In this document: piece after piece, positions 54,653 through 62,532 of the stretch | Layout: every line of letters begins with the position of its first letter | Position numbering within the stretch: position 1 is the first letter of the stretch | NCBI RefSeq assembly: GCF_023573145.1 | Contig: NZ_CP097635.1 | Coordinates: forward strand, 1,984,001 to 2,048,000 | Reading direction: 5' to 3' | Length of the DNA: 64,000 nucleotides | Origin: Aquincola tertiaricarbonis | GTDB lineage: Bacteria > Pseudomonadota > Gammaproteobacteria > Burkholderiales > Burkholderiaceae_C | Translations under genes and position numbers: made by a program | The notes under the pieces: generated by a model | The model's database searches: none | What the model was told of the DNA's origin: nothing | The model's input: only the letters and a program-made list of their open reading frames with translations

Positions 54653-55520
54653 GCATCGTGCACGGGCGTGGCCTGAGCAGCCATGATCCCAGCCCGACCA
54701 GGCTCATCACCCAGGTGGCCGGCTCGGGCACGGCCGACACCGGCACGCCGACGATGTTCACCAGGCCGCGGTATTCGGGCGCCACGGTGAACACCGGGTC
54801 GACCCAGGCGCTGCCGGTGCCGTACTGGTTCTTGTAGGGGTCCTGGCCCCGCACGTCGAGGCCCGCGCCCGCATGGGCCGACAGGGCCACGGTGACCAGG
54901 GTGTAAGGCGCGATCTGCGCCCATTCGTCGATGTAGATCGAGCCGTTGCCGTTGGTGATCACCGGCTCCTGGCCCACACCGCTGACCACGCCGGTGGTCT
55001 GGAAGATGCTGCTCACCGGCCCCCGCGGCACACTGCGGTAGCCCATCGCGAAGGTGATGTCGGCGGTGGCATAGCCCTCCGAGCCGACCGAGCCCAACGC
55101 CTGCACCCGCAGCGGGATGCTGCTGGGCAGCACCGCGCCGGGTTTGGCCTCGAGCTGGAACTCGTAGTAGATGCTGGCGTAGCTGCCGATCTGCTCATCG
55201 GCCGTGCTGGCGGTGGCGCGCACGGTGCCGCCATGTTCGGCGGTGGCCGAGGCATTGCCGATGGTGCCGGTGCCCTGGAAGCTGGTGTGCGTCAGCCGCA
55301 CCGTGGTGTCCGTGGGCAGCTGTGGTGCGCGGGTCAGGTCTTGCCAGGGCAGCTTGCCGGCATTCAGCGTGTCGCCGGGCGTGAAGACGTCGGGCGTGAT
55401 CTCGATGGCGGCGCGGTACAGCGGCGTTTGCAAGGCCAGGGCCGGTGCGGCCAGCGCCGACAGGCTGCACAACAGGATGGCCCGGCGCAGGCTGGCCGGG
55501 CAAAGCAGGGGGGTGTTCAA
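54645..55520 (-). CDS. PEP-CTERM sorted exoprotein (second)
   Basis: A 291-residue secreted protein. Signal peptide ends near PALAL (residue 29); the body is mostly beta strands. The C-terminus is a PEP-CTERM signal: VPEPATWVMSLVGLGSWLL followed by RPRP. The basic tail is short (RPRPCTMRA). No enzyme motif seen. Its last codons overlap the palindrome of the downstream promoter. Confidence 0.78.
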   Translation of the reverse strand: MNTPLLCPASLRRAILLCSLSALAAPALALQTPLYRAAIEITPDVFTPGDTLNAGKLPWQDLTRAPQLPTDTTVRLTHTSFQGTGTIGNASATAEHGGTVRATASTADEQIGSYASIYYEFQLEAKPGAVLPSSIPLRVQALGSVGSEGYATADITFAMGYRSVPRGPVSSIFQTTGVVSGVGQEPVITNGNGSIYIDEWAQIAPYTLVTVALSAHAGAGLDVRGQDPYKNQYGTGSAWVDPVFTVAPEYRGLVNIVGVPVSAVPEPATWVMSLVGLGSWLLRPRPCTMRA

Positions 55521-55606
55521 GCGCTTCCTCCGTGGCGGTGATGGTCAGGGCACCCGCGGATGCCCTGCATTCACGTACGAAGAAAGCGCGCCCTGCCGGA
55601 CAGCGG

Positions 55607-56743
55607 TCAATCCACCGTCTTGCGCGCCGCCACGCCGGTGGCCGGGAAGTCGGTGAAGATGCCGTCCAGGCCGAGCTTCATGTAGTACGCGATCTCGGCC
55701 TGCGGGTCCTTGAAGCCGTAGACACCCGAATCGTCGCGGAAGGTCCAGGTGTGCACCAGCAGGCCGCGGGCATGAGCCGCTTCCACCACGCCGGTGCTGC
55801 CGTCCACGCGCCGGTCGTTGACGGTGAGGGTGGTGTCGCCGGTGCGTTCCACGCCGTCGTTCACCGTCTTCACCAAGTAGGGCTTCCAGGGGCCGATGGC
55901 GTCGGCATAGGTCTTGACGAAGTCCAGGCCCGCCGGCGTCAGCAGGTCGGAGAACAACCGCGCATCGCCCTTGACCACGAAGTCGTAGGGCTGGCGGTAT
56001 GGCGCCACCAGCGAGAGGCTGCCGTCGGCATTCACGTCGTCGGCGTCGATCAGCTGCACCAGTCGGATGGCCGTCTTGGTGCGCAGGTACTGCAGGTTGC
56101 TGACCTCGAACGACTGGATGAACACCGGCGCGCTCTTGCTGTTGCCCCAGGCGGTGTGCAGCGCGGCGACCAGCTTGTCCTCGAACACGTTGGCGCCGAA
56201 CAGGCCGGCATGGAAGGTGGAGTGCTTGATCTCGGGATAGATGCCGATGCTGCGGCCGGTGCTGGCGGCCGCGGACTTGGCCAGCGCGATCACTTCGGCC
56301 AGCGTGGGAATGGTGTACAGGCCGTCGTAGGCCTTGGAACGGCCGGCCCGCGATTGCACCGCCCGCAGCGTCTTGATCTCTGCCAGCGTGAAGTCGCTGG
56401 CCCAGTAGGCGGTGGTCGACACGCCGTCCAGCAGGCGGGTGCGCATGCGCTCGGGGCCGAACTTGGTGGCCACGTCGGTGGTGCCGTCCAGCACCGGCTC
56501 ATGGCGGGCGACCATCTCGCCGTCGGAGGTGAGCACCAGGTCGGGCTCGATGAAGTCAGCCCCCTGGTCGATGGCCAGCTGGTAGCTCTCCAGCGTGTGC
56601 TCAGGCCGCAGGCCCGAAGCGCCGCGGTGGCCGATCACCAGCGTGGGTTCCCCGTTGAGCGTGGACCAATTGTCGTCGTCGTTGCCGCAGGCCTGCAGCA
56701 TCATCACGGCAGCGGCCGCTGCCGCCATCAGTCGCCATTTCAT
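55607..56743 (-). CDS. glpQ: glycerophosphodiester phosphodiesterase (GDPD), lipoprotein
   Basis: A 378-residue GDPD. VIGHRGASGLRPEHTLESY contains the catalytic HRGxSxxxPENT-type motif (here PEHT) and FIEPDLVLTSDGEMVARHEP the metal-binding EPD and second His. It hydrolyses glycerophosphodiesters to glycerol-3-phosphate and an alcohol. The N-terminus is a lipobox (MLQAC, Cys19), so the protein is envelope-anchored. I start at ATG 56743. Confidence 0.87.
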   Translation of the reverse strand: MKWRLMAAAAAAVMMLQACGNDDDNWSTLNGEPTLVIGHRGASGLRPEHTLESYQLAIDQGADFIEPDLVLTSDGEMVARHEPVLDGTTDVATKFGPERMRTRLLDGVSTTAYWASDFTLAEIKTLRAVQSRAGRSKAYDGLYTIPTLAEVIALAKSAAASTGRSIGIYPEIKHSTFHAGLFGANVFEDKLVAALHTAWGNSKSAPVFIQSFEVSNLQYLRTKTAIRLVQLIDADDVNADGSLSLVAPYRQPYDFVVKGDARLFSDLLTPAGLDFVKTYADAIGPWKPYLVKTVNDGVERTGDTTLTVNDRRVDGSTGVVEAAHARGLLVHTWTFRDDSGVYGFKDPQAEIAYYMKLGLDGIFTDFPATGVAARKTVD

Positions 56744-56902
56744 CCCGGGCTCCTCGTTTGTTTCGAATGTGTGACGGCGCGCATGGTCTCCCGCACCCAT
56801 GACAGCGCCGTGACGGCTTCGATGCTGCCGAGGGCCGGCCCGACACGCCATGCGGGCAAACGCCCGGGCGCATCCGTGGCGGCTGGCTGCGGGGCCGTGA
56901 AA

Positions 56903-57731
56903 CTAGGGCCTGTTAACACTAATTGCGCCGCTGGCGATCTGCATCGACACTGAGTCGATGGAGATCACCGCAGCGCAGTTTGCCCAGATCGAACACTGTT
57001 TGCCGCGTCAGCGCGGCAACGTCAGGCTGTCGAACCTGCAGGTGCTCAACGCGATCCTGTACGTCGCGGAGCACGGCTGCAAGTGGCGTGGCCTGCCCAA
57101 GCGGTTCGGCAACTGGCACACGATCTACACGCGTATGAGCCGCTGGGCGAAGTCCGGGGTGCTGGACCGGGCCTTCGAGCAACTGCAGCGCGCCCAGGTC
57201 GTGCAGATCAAGATCGAGGCCGTGTCGCTGGATAGCACCAGCGTCAAGGTGCATCCCGACGGTACCGGCGCTCGAAAAAAAACGGTCCGCAGGCTATCGG
57301 CAAGTCCCGTGGTGGCTGGAACACCAAGATCCACCTCGTCGCGGCGGACGCGCGCACGGCCATAACGTTCTCGCTGTCGCCGGGCCAGGCGCACGATGCA
57401 CCCGAAGGCCGCGCACTGCTCAAGCGGCTGGGGCCGCCGAGTCGACCGCTGCACCTCATCATGGACCGCGCCTACGAGGGCAACGAGACCCGCCAACTGG
57501 CGCTCGACCTGGGCTTCATCCCTGTCGTGCCGCCGCTGAGCACGCGCATCGAACCCTGGGAGTACGACCGTGCCATGTACAAGCGCCGCAACGAGGTCGA
57601 GCGCTTGTTCCGCAGGCTCAAGGGCTACCGGCGCATCTTCTCCCGCTTCGAGAAGCTCGACCTCATGTTCATCGCCTTCATCAGCTTCGCACTGATCGCG
57701 GACGGACTGCGGTTGTGTTAACAGGCCCTAG
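56903..57731 (+). mobile_element. IS5-family insertion sequence, intact
   Basis: Perfect 17-bp terminal inverted repeats: CTAGGGCCTGTTAACAC (56903-56919) and its complement (57715-57731). CTAG at each end may be a 4-bp target duplication, leaving an 821-bp element. It holds a two-frame DDE transposase with a run of eight A's at the frame change. Nothing interrupts it. It separates the glycerophosphodiesterase and YafJ-like genes without breaking either. Confidence 0.9.
56958..57721 (+). CDS. IS5-family (IS427-group-like) transposase made by programmed -1 frameshift
   Basis: The first frame runs from ATG 56958 (MEITAAQFAQIE) through the DUF4096-type start (LNAILYVAEHGCKWRGLPKR) and the first DDE Asp92 (SLDSTSVK). 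At A8 (57275-57282) a -1 slip moves into the second frame, which contains KSRGGWNTKIHLVA, the second Asp (IMDRAYEG) and Glu (RNEVERLFRRLKG). The stop lies within the right inverted repeat. Without slippage the first frame ends at 57365. This is the usual expression mode of the group, so the element looks functional. Confidence 0.87.
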
Positions 57732-57757
57732 GGGGCTGCCTCTCTGCGGCGCGGCTG

Positions 57758-58567
57758 TCAGGCCGCGGCGGCCAGCGCCGGCGTGGCCTGCTGCCACACC
57801 GGCCGGCCCTGCTCGAACACGCGCAGCTCGCCGGCGCCGAAGGCCTGCCAGGGCTCGGTGCGGGTCAGGGGCTGGGTGGCCACCACCACCATGCGGTCGT
57901 CGGGGCCGTTGGCGCCGGCCAGGTCCAGCTCCAGGTCGCAGTCCACCAGCTGGGCCCGCGCAAAGGGATGCTGCCGCGCCACCCAGTGCAGCTGCGTGCT
58001 GCCATGGGCATACAGCGCATGGCCGTCGGTCAGCAGCATGTTGAAGGTGCCGTGCACGCTGATCTGCGGCAGCAGCTCGGCCAGCACCGGCGCCAGCGCC
58101 TGCCAGTGCGGCGCCGGGCCGTGGCCGCCGCCGAAGGCCTGGCGCAGGCGCTGCAGCAGCCAGCAGAAGGCATGTTCGCTGTCGGTCTGGCCCAGCGGCA
58201 GGTGGCTGCCGTCCAGCGGCGGGCGAAAGCCCTTCAGATCGCCGTTGTGGGCAAACACCCAGCTGCGGCCGCGCCATTCGCGCACGAAGGGGTGGCAGTT
58301 GGCCAGCCCCACTGCGCCCTGCGTGGCCTTGCGCACATGGGCCAGCACCGTGCGCGCGCGCAGCGGATGTTGCCGCAAAAAGGCGGCCAGCGGCGCATCG
58401 CAGGCGCGGCCGGCGTCGTGGAACACCTGGGGCACCTGCCCGTCATGAAAGGCCATGCCCCAGCCATCCGCATGGTGGTCGGTGGCTCCGCCGCGTGCCG
58501 AGAACCCCGTGAAGGAGAACGTGGCCGCGGTGGGCGCGTTGCTGTTGATGGCAAGCAGTTGGCACAT
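57758..58567 (-). CDS. class II glutamine amidotransferase, YafJ-like
   Basis: A 269-residue Ntn hydrolase. The N-terminal nucleophile is Cys2 (MCQLLAINSN). DGWGMAFHDG, VLAHVRKATQG and WVFAHNGDLKGF are the glutamine-site motifs. The homologues are 255-280 residues and act alone as YafJ-type amidotransferases with unknown acceptor. No synthase domain follows. Confidence 0.87.
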   Translation of the reverse strand: MCQLLAINSNAPTAATFSFTGFSARGGATDHHADGWGMAFHDGQVPQVFHDAGRACDAPLAAFLRQHPLRARTVLAHVRKATQGAVGLANCHPFVREWRGRSWVFAHNGDLKGFRPPLDGSHLPLGQTDSEHAFCWLLQRLRQAFGGGHGPAPHWQALAPVLAELLPQISVHGTFNMLLTDGHALYAHGSTQLHWVARQHPFARAQLVDCDLELDLAGANGPDDRMVVVATQPLTRTEPWQAFGAGELRVFEQGRPVWQQATPALAAAA

Positions 58568-58671
58568 GGCGACAGGAAAAGCCCTGTCGCATTCTTCGGC
58601 CTGCGGGTGCGGAACCTAAGCGACCATTGCTTCGATCGACATGCGGGCGCTGCACAAGGGCAGGCTGCGGG

Positions 58672-59013
58672 CTACTTGCTGGCGATCACTGTTAGCACAG
58701 CGGCGATGCCCAGCCAGACCTGCGCCGCCAGTTGCTGGCCATGCTTGAGGGACTCGAAGCCATCGTCGGGGCCGAAGGTCTTGAAGAGCACAAAGTACTC
58801 GAATGCAAACCAGAGCGGTGGCAGCAGCACCCAGGCACACCAGCAGACGTAGAAGCGACGCTGCCAGTGGTCAGGTTTGCAAAGCGGCAGGTAGTGATAC
58901 AGCACGACGATCGTCACGACAGCGCCGAGGAAGGCGCAGCTCACGGCCGCGTAGAGAATCCAGGAAGGTATGGCACAGACCGGTCCATACACCGCTTGTT
59001 TGCCGGATTCCAC
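58672..59013 (-). CDS. small membrane protein, unknown
   Basis: A 113-residue protein with three hydrophobic helices (about 17-42, 55-78, 95-112). I choose GTG 59013 because GAGGAG lies 9 nt upstream; the frame is open further but has no Met before the terminator at 59158. No family recognised. The cytoplasmic or periplasmic loop has CKPDHWQRRFYVCWC. Confidence 0.5.
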   Translation of the reverse strand: MESGKQAVYGPVCAIPSWILYAAVSCAFLGAVVTIVVLYHYLPLCKPDHWQRRFYVCWCAWVLLPPLWFAFEYFVLFKTFGPDDGFESLKHGQQLAAQVWLGIAAVLTVIASK

Positions 59014-59150
59014 GTCGAGCGCCTCCTCACGGGTCAGACCAGGGGTAAGAGCTGCCTCCGCACTTGAGCCACGAGGCCGATCGTGAGTGGACCATCGTTG
59101 TGCGCGGTGAGGTGATGCCCCCCCAAGAACGAAGTCCTGCGCGCTCGTCC

Positions 59151-59179
59151 AAAAAGAAAGGCCCGCTTGCGCGGGCCTT
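59151..59179 (-). terminator. strong intrinsic terminator on the minus strand
   Basis: AAGGCCCGC (59158-59166) pairs with GCGGGCCTT (59171-59179) around TTGC; on the minus strand the stem is followed by TCTTTTT. An overlapping GGCCTT-TTC-AAGGCC hairpin just upstream could act as an alternative structure. Confidence 0.8.
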
Positions 59180-59270
59180 GAAAAGGCCACCCACCATCGG
59201 GGGCCAGGAGACAAGCGCCACTCTTGTTTCGCCGTTGCCGTGTTGTCTCGGTGCCCAGCTTAGCGACGGT
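59155..59270 (-). ncRNA. candidate small RNA or leader RNA ending at the terminator
   Basis: The minus strand has no gene between 59180 and 59360, yet it carries a strong terminator. The sequence before it forms a GAGACAA/TTGTCTC stem (about 59206-59247) and a GGCC..GGCC hairpin. Either a free-standing sRNA or an attenuator of the membrane-protein gene at 58672 would fit. No clear promoter found, though TAAGCT near 59260 could be a -10. Confidence 0.35.
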
Positions 59271-59296
59271 GATGCCGGCCGGGGCCGAATGTTTTT

Positions 59297-59351
59297 GCCT
59301 ATGCAAACGCGATTTGCTTCGTTGGCCCCGGGGCGCCCGGCTGCCTAAGGT
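59297..59351 (+). promoter_or_regulatory. sulfur-type promoter of the desaturase/PhnD-like unit
   Basis: GCCTATGC at 59297, TTGGCC at 59322-59327 (25 nt on, in GCTTCGTTGGCC), 18-bp spacer, TAAGGT at 59346-59351, then 8 nt to ATG 59360. TAAGGTG might instead serve as a ribosome site. Confidence 0.55.
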
Positions 59352-59359
59352 GCGGCTGC

Positions 59360-60262
59360 ATGAAAGCAGCTGCATTCGAGGAGTGGCCGACCTGGGCCCT
59401 GGTGATTGCCGTGTATGGCGCCTGGCTGGGCGCGCTGCTGGCGCTGCCGGTGCTGGGGCCGCTGGCCGGCACCGCCTTGCTGGCCCTGGCCTGCTGCTGG
59501 TTCATGAGCCTGCAGCATGAGCTGCTGCACGGCCACCCCACGCGCAGCGCGCGCATCAACCGCCTGCTGGGCCTGCTGCCGCTGGCGGCCTGGTACCCCT
59601 ACGACCTGTACCGCAGCACCCACCTGGCCCATCACCGCGACGAGCTGCTGACGCAACCGGGCATCGACCCCGAGAGCAACTACCTGAGCGCCCGTGACTA
59701 TGCCCGGCTGGGCCCCACCGGCCGTTGGCTGCGCCATGCGCAGCGCACGGTGCTGGGCCGCATGCTGCTGGGCCCAGCGCTGGTGATCGTGCCCACCTGG
59801 GCCGATCTGCTGCGTCGGCCGCTGCGCGGCGACACCTCGCAGCTGGGCGCTTGGGGGCCGCACCTGCTGCTGCTGGCGGCGCTGCTGTGGGCGCTGCAGC
59901 GCTGGGCCGGCATCTCGCCGCTGCACTACCTGCTGGGCGTGTGCTACCCGGCACTGGGGCTGGCCATGCTGCGCTCGTTCTACGAGCACCGGCCCGCGGC
60001 CAATGCGGCGCACCGCGTGGTGGTGAACGAGGCCGGCTGGTTCTGGCGCTGGCTGTTCCTCAACAACAACTACCATGCGGTGCACCACGCCCAGCCGGGC
60101 CTGCCATGGTGGCGCATCCGCCGGGTGTACCTGGCCCAGCGGGCCGAGGTGCTGGCGCGCAATGGCGGCTTCCTGGTGCCGGGTTATGGCAGCCTGTGGC
60201 GCCGGCATGCCTGGCGGCCCATCGATTCGCCCATCCACCCCATCCGCCCCACCCACCGATGA
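59360..60262 (+). CDS. membrane fatty-acid-desaturase-family protein
   Basis: A 300-residue membrane diiron protein with four to five helices. The three His boxes are complete: HELLHGH (about 54-60), HLAHH (about 89-93) and HAVHH (about 239-243). Desaturases and hydroxylases of this family act on lipids, but also on alkanes, sterols or xylenes. Its promoter is of the sulfur type and its partner is a PhnD-like protein, so an oxygenase attacking a small organosulfur compound is a real alternative. Substrate unknown. Confidence 0.85.
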   Translation: MKAAAFEEWPTWALVIAVYGAWLGALLALPVLGPLAGTALLALACCWFMSLQHELLHGHPTRSARINRLLGLLPLAAWYPYDLYRSTHLAHHRDELLTQPGIDPESNYLSARDYARLGPTGRWLRHAQRTVLGRMLLGPALVIVPTWADLLRRPLRGDTSQLGAWGPHLLLLAALLWALQRWAGISPLHYLLGVCYPALGLAMLRSFYEHRPAANAAHRVVVNEAGWFWRWLFLNNNYHAVHHAQPGLPWWRIRRVYLAQRAEVLARNGGFLVPGYGSLWRRHAWRPIDSPIHPIRPTHR

Positions 60263-61014
60263 CCCTGCCGCCCCGTACCGCCGCGCTGCCGATGTACGAC
60301 TTGCAGCCCGAAGCGGTGCAGGCCTGGTGGCGGGGCCTGGCCGCTGCGCTGCGGCGCGAGGGCGTGCCAGAGGTGCCCGAGGTGTTGACCTGGCCCGACG
60401 ACCTGGAAGCGCACTGGCTGCAGCCGCGGCTGCTGCTCAGCCAGGCCTGCGGCCATCCGCTGGTCACCCGGCTGTGGGACGCGGTGCAGGTGGTGGGCGC
60501 CATGCGCTATGCCGCGCCGGGTTGCGAAGGCATCCGCTACAGCAGCCTGCTGGTGGCGCGCGACGGGCATGCGGGCGGCCTGGCCGCCCTGGCGGGCCGC
60601 GTGGCGGCGGTCAACGATCCCGGTTCTTACTCCGGCTGCATCGCGCTGCGGCGGGCGGTGGCGTCGGTGGGGGGCGATCAGCGGTTCTTCGGCCGCACCA
60701 CCTTCACCGGCAGCCACCGCGCCTCCTTGGCGGCGGTGCGTCAGGGTGCGGCCGACGTGGCCGCCATCGATGCGGTGACGCATGCGCTGATCCAGCGCCA
60801 CCAGCCGGCGCTGCTGCAGGGGCTGCAGGTCATCGGCCGCACGCCGCTGGCGCCGGGCCTGCCGCTCATCACCGCGCTGCACACCTCGGCGCAGGAGCTG
60901 CGTGCGCTGCAACGCGGCCTGCAGGCCGCTTGCCGCGACCCTGCGCTGGCGGCCGAGCGCCGGGCCCTGCTGATCGAAGGCTTCGAGGCGGTGCCGGCCA
61001 GCACCTGGGAGTAG
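60259..61014 (+). CDS. PhnD-like substrate-binding-fold protein without signal peptide
   Basis: A 251-residue protein of the phosphate/phosphonate binding-protein type (PhnD/SsuA/transferrin family). GSYSGCIALRRAVAS and TTFTGSHRASLAAVRQGAADVAAIDAVT (in two pieces TTFTGSHRASLAAVRQ and GAADVAAIDAVTHAL) match the ligand-binding face. Uncommonly, there is no signal peptide, so it would stay in the cytoplasm. ATG overlaps the desaturase stop (ATGA), so the two are translated together. Ligand unknown. Confidence 0.8.
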   Translation: MTLPPRTAALPMYDLQPEAVQAWWRGLAAALRREGVPEVPEVLTWPDDLEAHWLQPRLLLSQACGHPLVTRLWDAVQVVGAMRYAAPGCEGIRYSSLLVARDGHAGGLAALAGRVAAVNDPGSYSGCIALRRAVASVGGDQRFFGRTTFTGSHRASLAAVRQGAADVAAIDAVTHALIQRHQPALLQGLQVIGRTPLAPGLPLITALHTSAQELRALQRGLQAACRDPALAAERRALLIEGFEAVPASTWE

Positions 61015-61039
61015 CGGGCGGGCGAAGCCGCGCCGTGGG

Positions 61040-61126
61040 TGCGGGACCACGAAGCGCCGGGCCGTCCCAAGCTTCGTGGCTCCCCCTCGGGGGGGCGGTC
61101 CGGGCGAAGCCCGGGCCTTGGGGGCT
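61040..61126. repeat. REP-like palindromic element between convergent genes
   Basis: CCACGAAGC (61047-61055) pairs perfectly with GCTTCGTGG (61071-61079). The 15-nt loop, read on the minus strand, is TTGGGACGGCCCGGC, 14 of 15 identical to the copy at 43948-43982, whereas both stem arms differ and still pair. CCCCCTCGGGGGGG and GGCGAAGCCCGG follow. It lies at the ends of two convergent genes and may work as a bidirectional terminator. Confidence 0.75.
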
Positions 61127-62496
61127 CAACTCAGCAGCGTTGGCGCTGCCAACGTCACCACCAGCCCGGCCAGCGCGCTGGCGGCCAGCAGCGGCAGCAC
61201 GCCCAGCTTGAAGTGGAACAGCGCCACCGCCGCGGCCAGTGCGATCAGCGCCGACACCGCATCGAAGCGGCCGCCCCAGCCCTGCGGCCACAGCACATGC
61301 AGCGCGAAGAACACGGCCAGGTTGAGGATGACGCCCACCACCGCCGCGGTGATGGCCGACAGCGGCGCAGTGAAGCCCAGCTTGCCGTGGGTGGTCTCGA
61401 TCAGCGGCCCGCCCGCCAGGATGAACACGAACGAGGGCAGGAAGGTGAAGAAGGTGACCACCGTGGCCGCCAGCGCACCTGCCAGCGCCAGCGCATCAGG
61501 GCCCAGCAGCTGGCGCGTCCAGCCGCCGACGAAGCCGACGAAGGCCACCACCATGATCAACGGCCCGGGCGTGGTTTCACCCAGCGCCAGGCCGTCGATC
61601 ATCTGCGGGCCGGTGAGCCATTGCTGCGACTCCACCGCGCCCTGGTACACATAGGGCAGCACGGCATACGCACCGCCGAAGGTCAGCAGCGCCGCCTTGG
61701 TGAAGAACCAGCCCATCTGCGCCAACGTGCCCTGCCAGCCGCCCCAGGCCACCAGCGCGCCCAGCGCCAGCGCCCACAGCGCCAGGCCCACCCCCAGCAC
61801 CCGCGCCAGGCCACCGCGCGAGAAGCGCGCATGCGGCGGCGTGGGCGTGTCGTCGTCGATCAAGGCAGGCGCATGCGGCGCCGCGCCGGGCGCATGGCCG
61901 CCGCCCAGCGCAAACACCTGCGGCGCCCGGCGGGCCCCGAACCACCCCACCAACCCCGCCGCCAGCACGATGGCCGGAAAGGGCACGCCGGCCAGCGTGA
62001 TGGCCGCGAACGAGGCTGCCGCGATGGCCCACAGCCAGGCGTTCTTCAGCGCCCGGCTGCCGATGCGGTGGGCTGCATGCAGCACCAGCGCGGTGACCGC
62101 CGGCTTGATGCCGTAGAAGAGGCCGGCCACCACCGGCACCTGGCCGAAGCGCAGGTACACCCAGCTCAGCGCGATGAGGATGAAGAGCGAGGGCAGCACG
62201 AACAGCGCGCCGGCCACCAGGCCGCCCCAGCTGCGGTGCATCAACCAGCCGATGTAGGTGGCCAGCTGCTGCGCCTCGGGGCCGGGCAGCACCATGCAGT
62301 AGTTCAGCGCATGCAAAAAGCGCTTCTCGCTGATCCAGCGGCGGCGTTCCACCAGCTCGCTGTGCATGATCGCGATCTGTCCGGCCGGGCCGCCGAAGCT
62401 GATGAAGCCCAGCTTCAGCCAGAAGCGGAAGGCCTCGGCAAAGCTGACGGCGGGCGGCGTGCCCGTGTCGCCGGCGGAAAGGGTGGGAGATGCCAT
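61126..62496 (-). CDS. chrA: chromate transporter ChrA family (two-domain)
   Basis: A 456-residue long-chain CHR protein with about ten to twelve helices in two homologous halves: LGFISFGGPAGQIAIMH and ALLTFGGAYAVLPYVYQG are the paired motifs. ChrA proteins export chromate by proton exchange; sulfate is a structural analogue. I choose ATG 62496 because a -10 (TATGCT) lies 7 nt upstream, making a leaderless message; an upstream ATG at 62508 lies inside that promoter. Confidence 0.87.
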   Translation of the reverse strand: MASPTLSAGDTGTPPAVSFAEAFRFWLKLGFISFGGPAGQIAIMHSELVERRRWISEKRFLHALNYCMVLPGPEAQQLATYIGWLMHRSWGGLVAGALFVLPSLFILIALSWVYLRFGQVPVVAGLFYGIKPAVTALVLHAAHRIGSRALKNAWLWAIAAASFAAITLAGVPFPAIVLAAGLVGWFGARRAPQVFALGGGHAPGAAPHAPALIDDDTPTPPHARFSRGGLARVLGVGLALWALALGALVAWGGWQGTLAQMGWFFTKAALLTFGGAYAVLPYVYQGAVESQQWLTGPQMIDGLALGETTPGPLIMVVAFVGFVGGWTRQLLGPDALALAGALAATVVTFFTFLPSFVFILAGGPLIETTHGKLGFTAPLSAITAAVVGVILNLAVFFALHVLWPQGWGGRFDAVSALIALAAAVALFHFKLGVLPLLAASALAGLVVTLAAPTLLS

Positions 62497-62503
62497 GGCC
62501 GGC

Positions 62504-62532
62504 AGCATAGGGCCGGCCGCAGGGGGCATCAA
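62504..62532 (-). promoter_or_regulatory. sulfur-type core promoter of chrA
   Basis: Minus strand: TTGATG (62527-62532, in CTTTCGTTGATG), 17-bp spacer, TATGCT (62504-62509), then 7 nt to ATG 62496. No GCATA half-site at the upstream position, so activator control is doubtful. Confidence 0.4.

Larger units (their letters stand above)
59014..59359. other. 346-bp gap with a terminator, a possible small RNA and a sulfur-type promoter
   Basis: Contains no supportable gene. It holds the minus-strand terminator at 59151-59179, palindromic sequence to about 59270, and the promoter of the desaturase gene at 59297-59351. The minus-strand terminator has no gene upstream of it. Confidence 0.6.
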
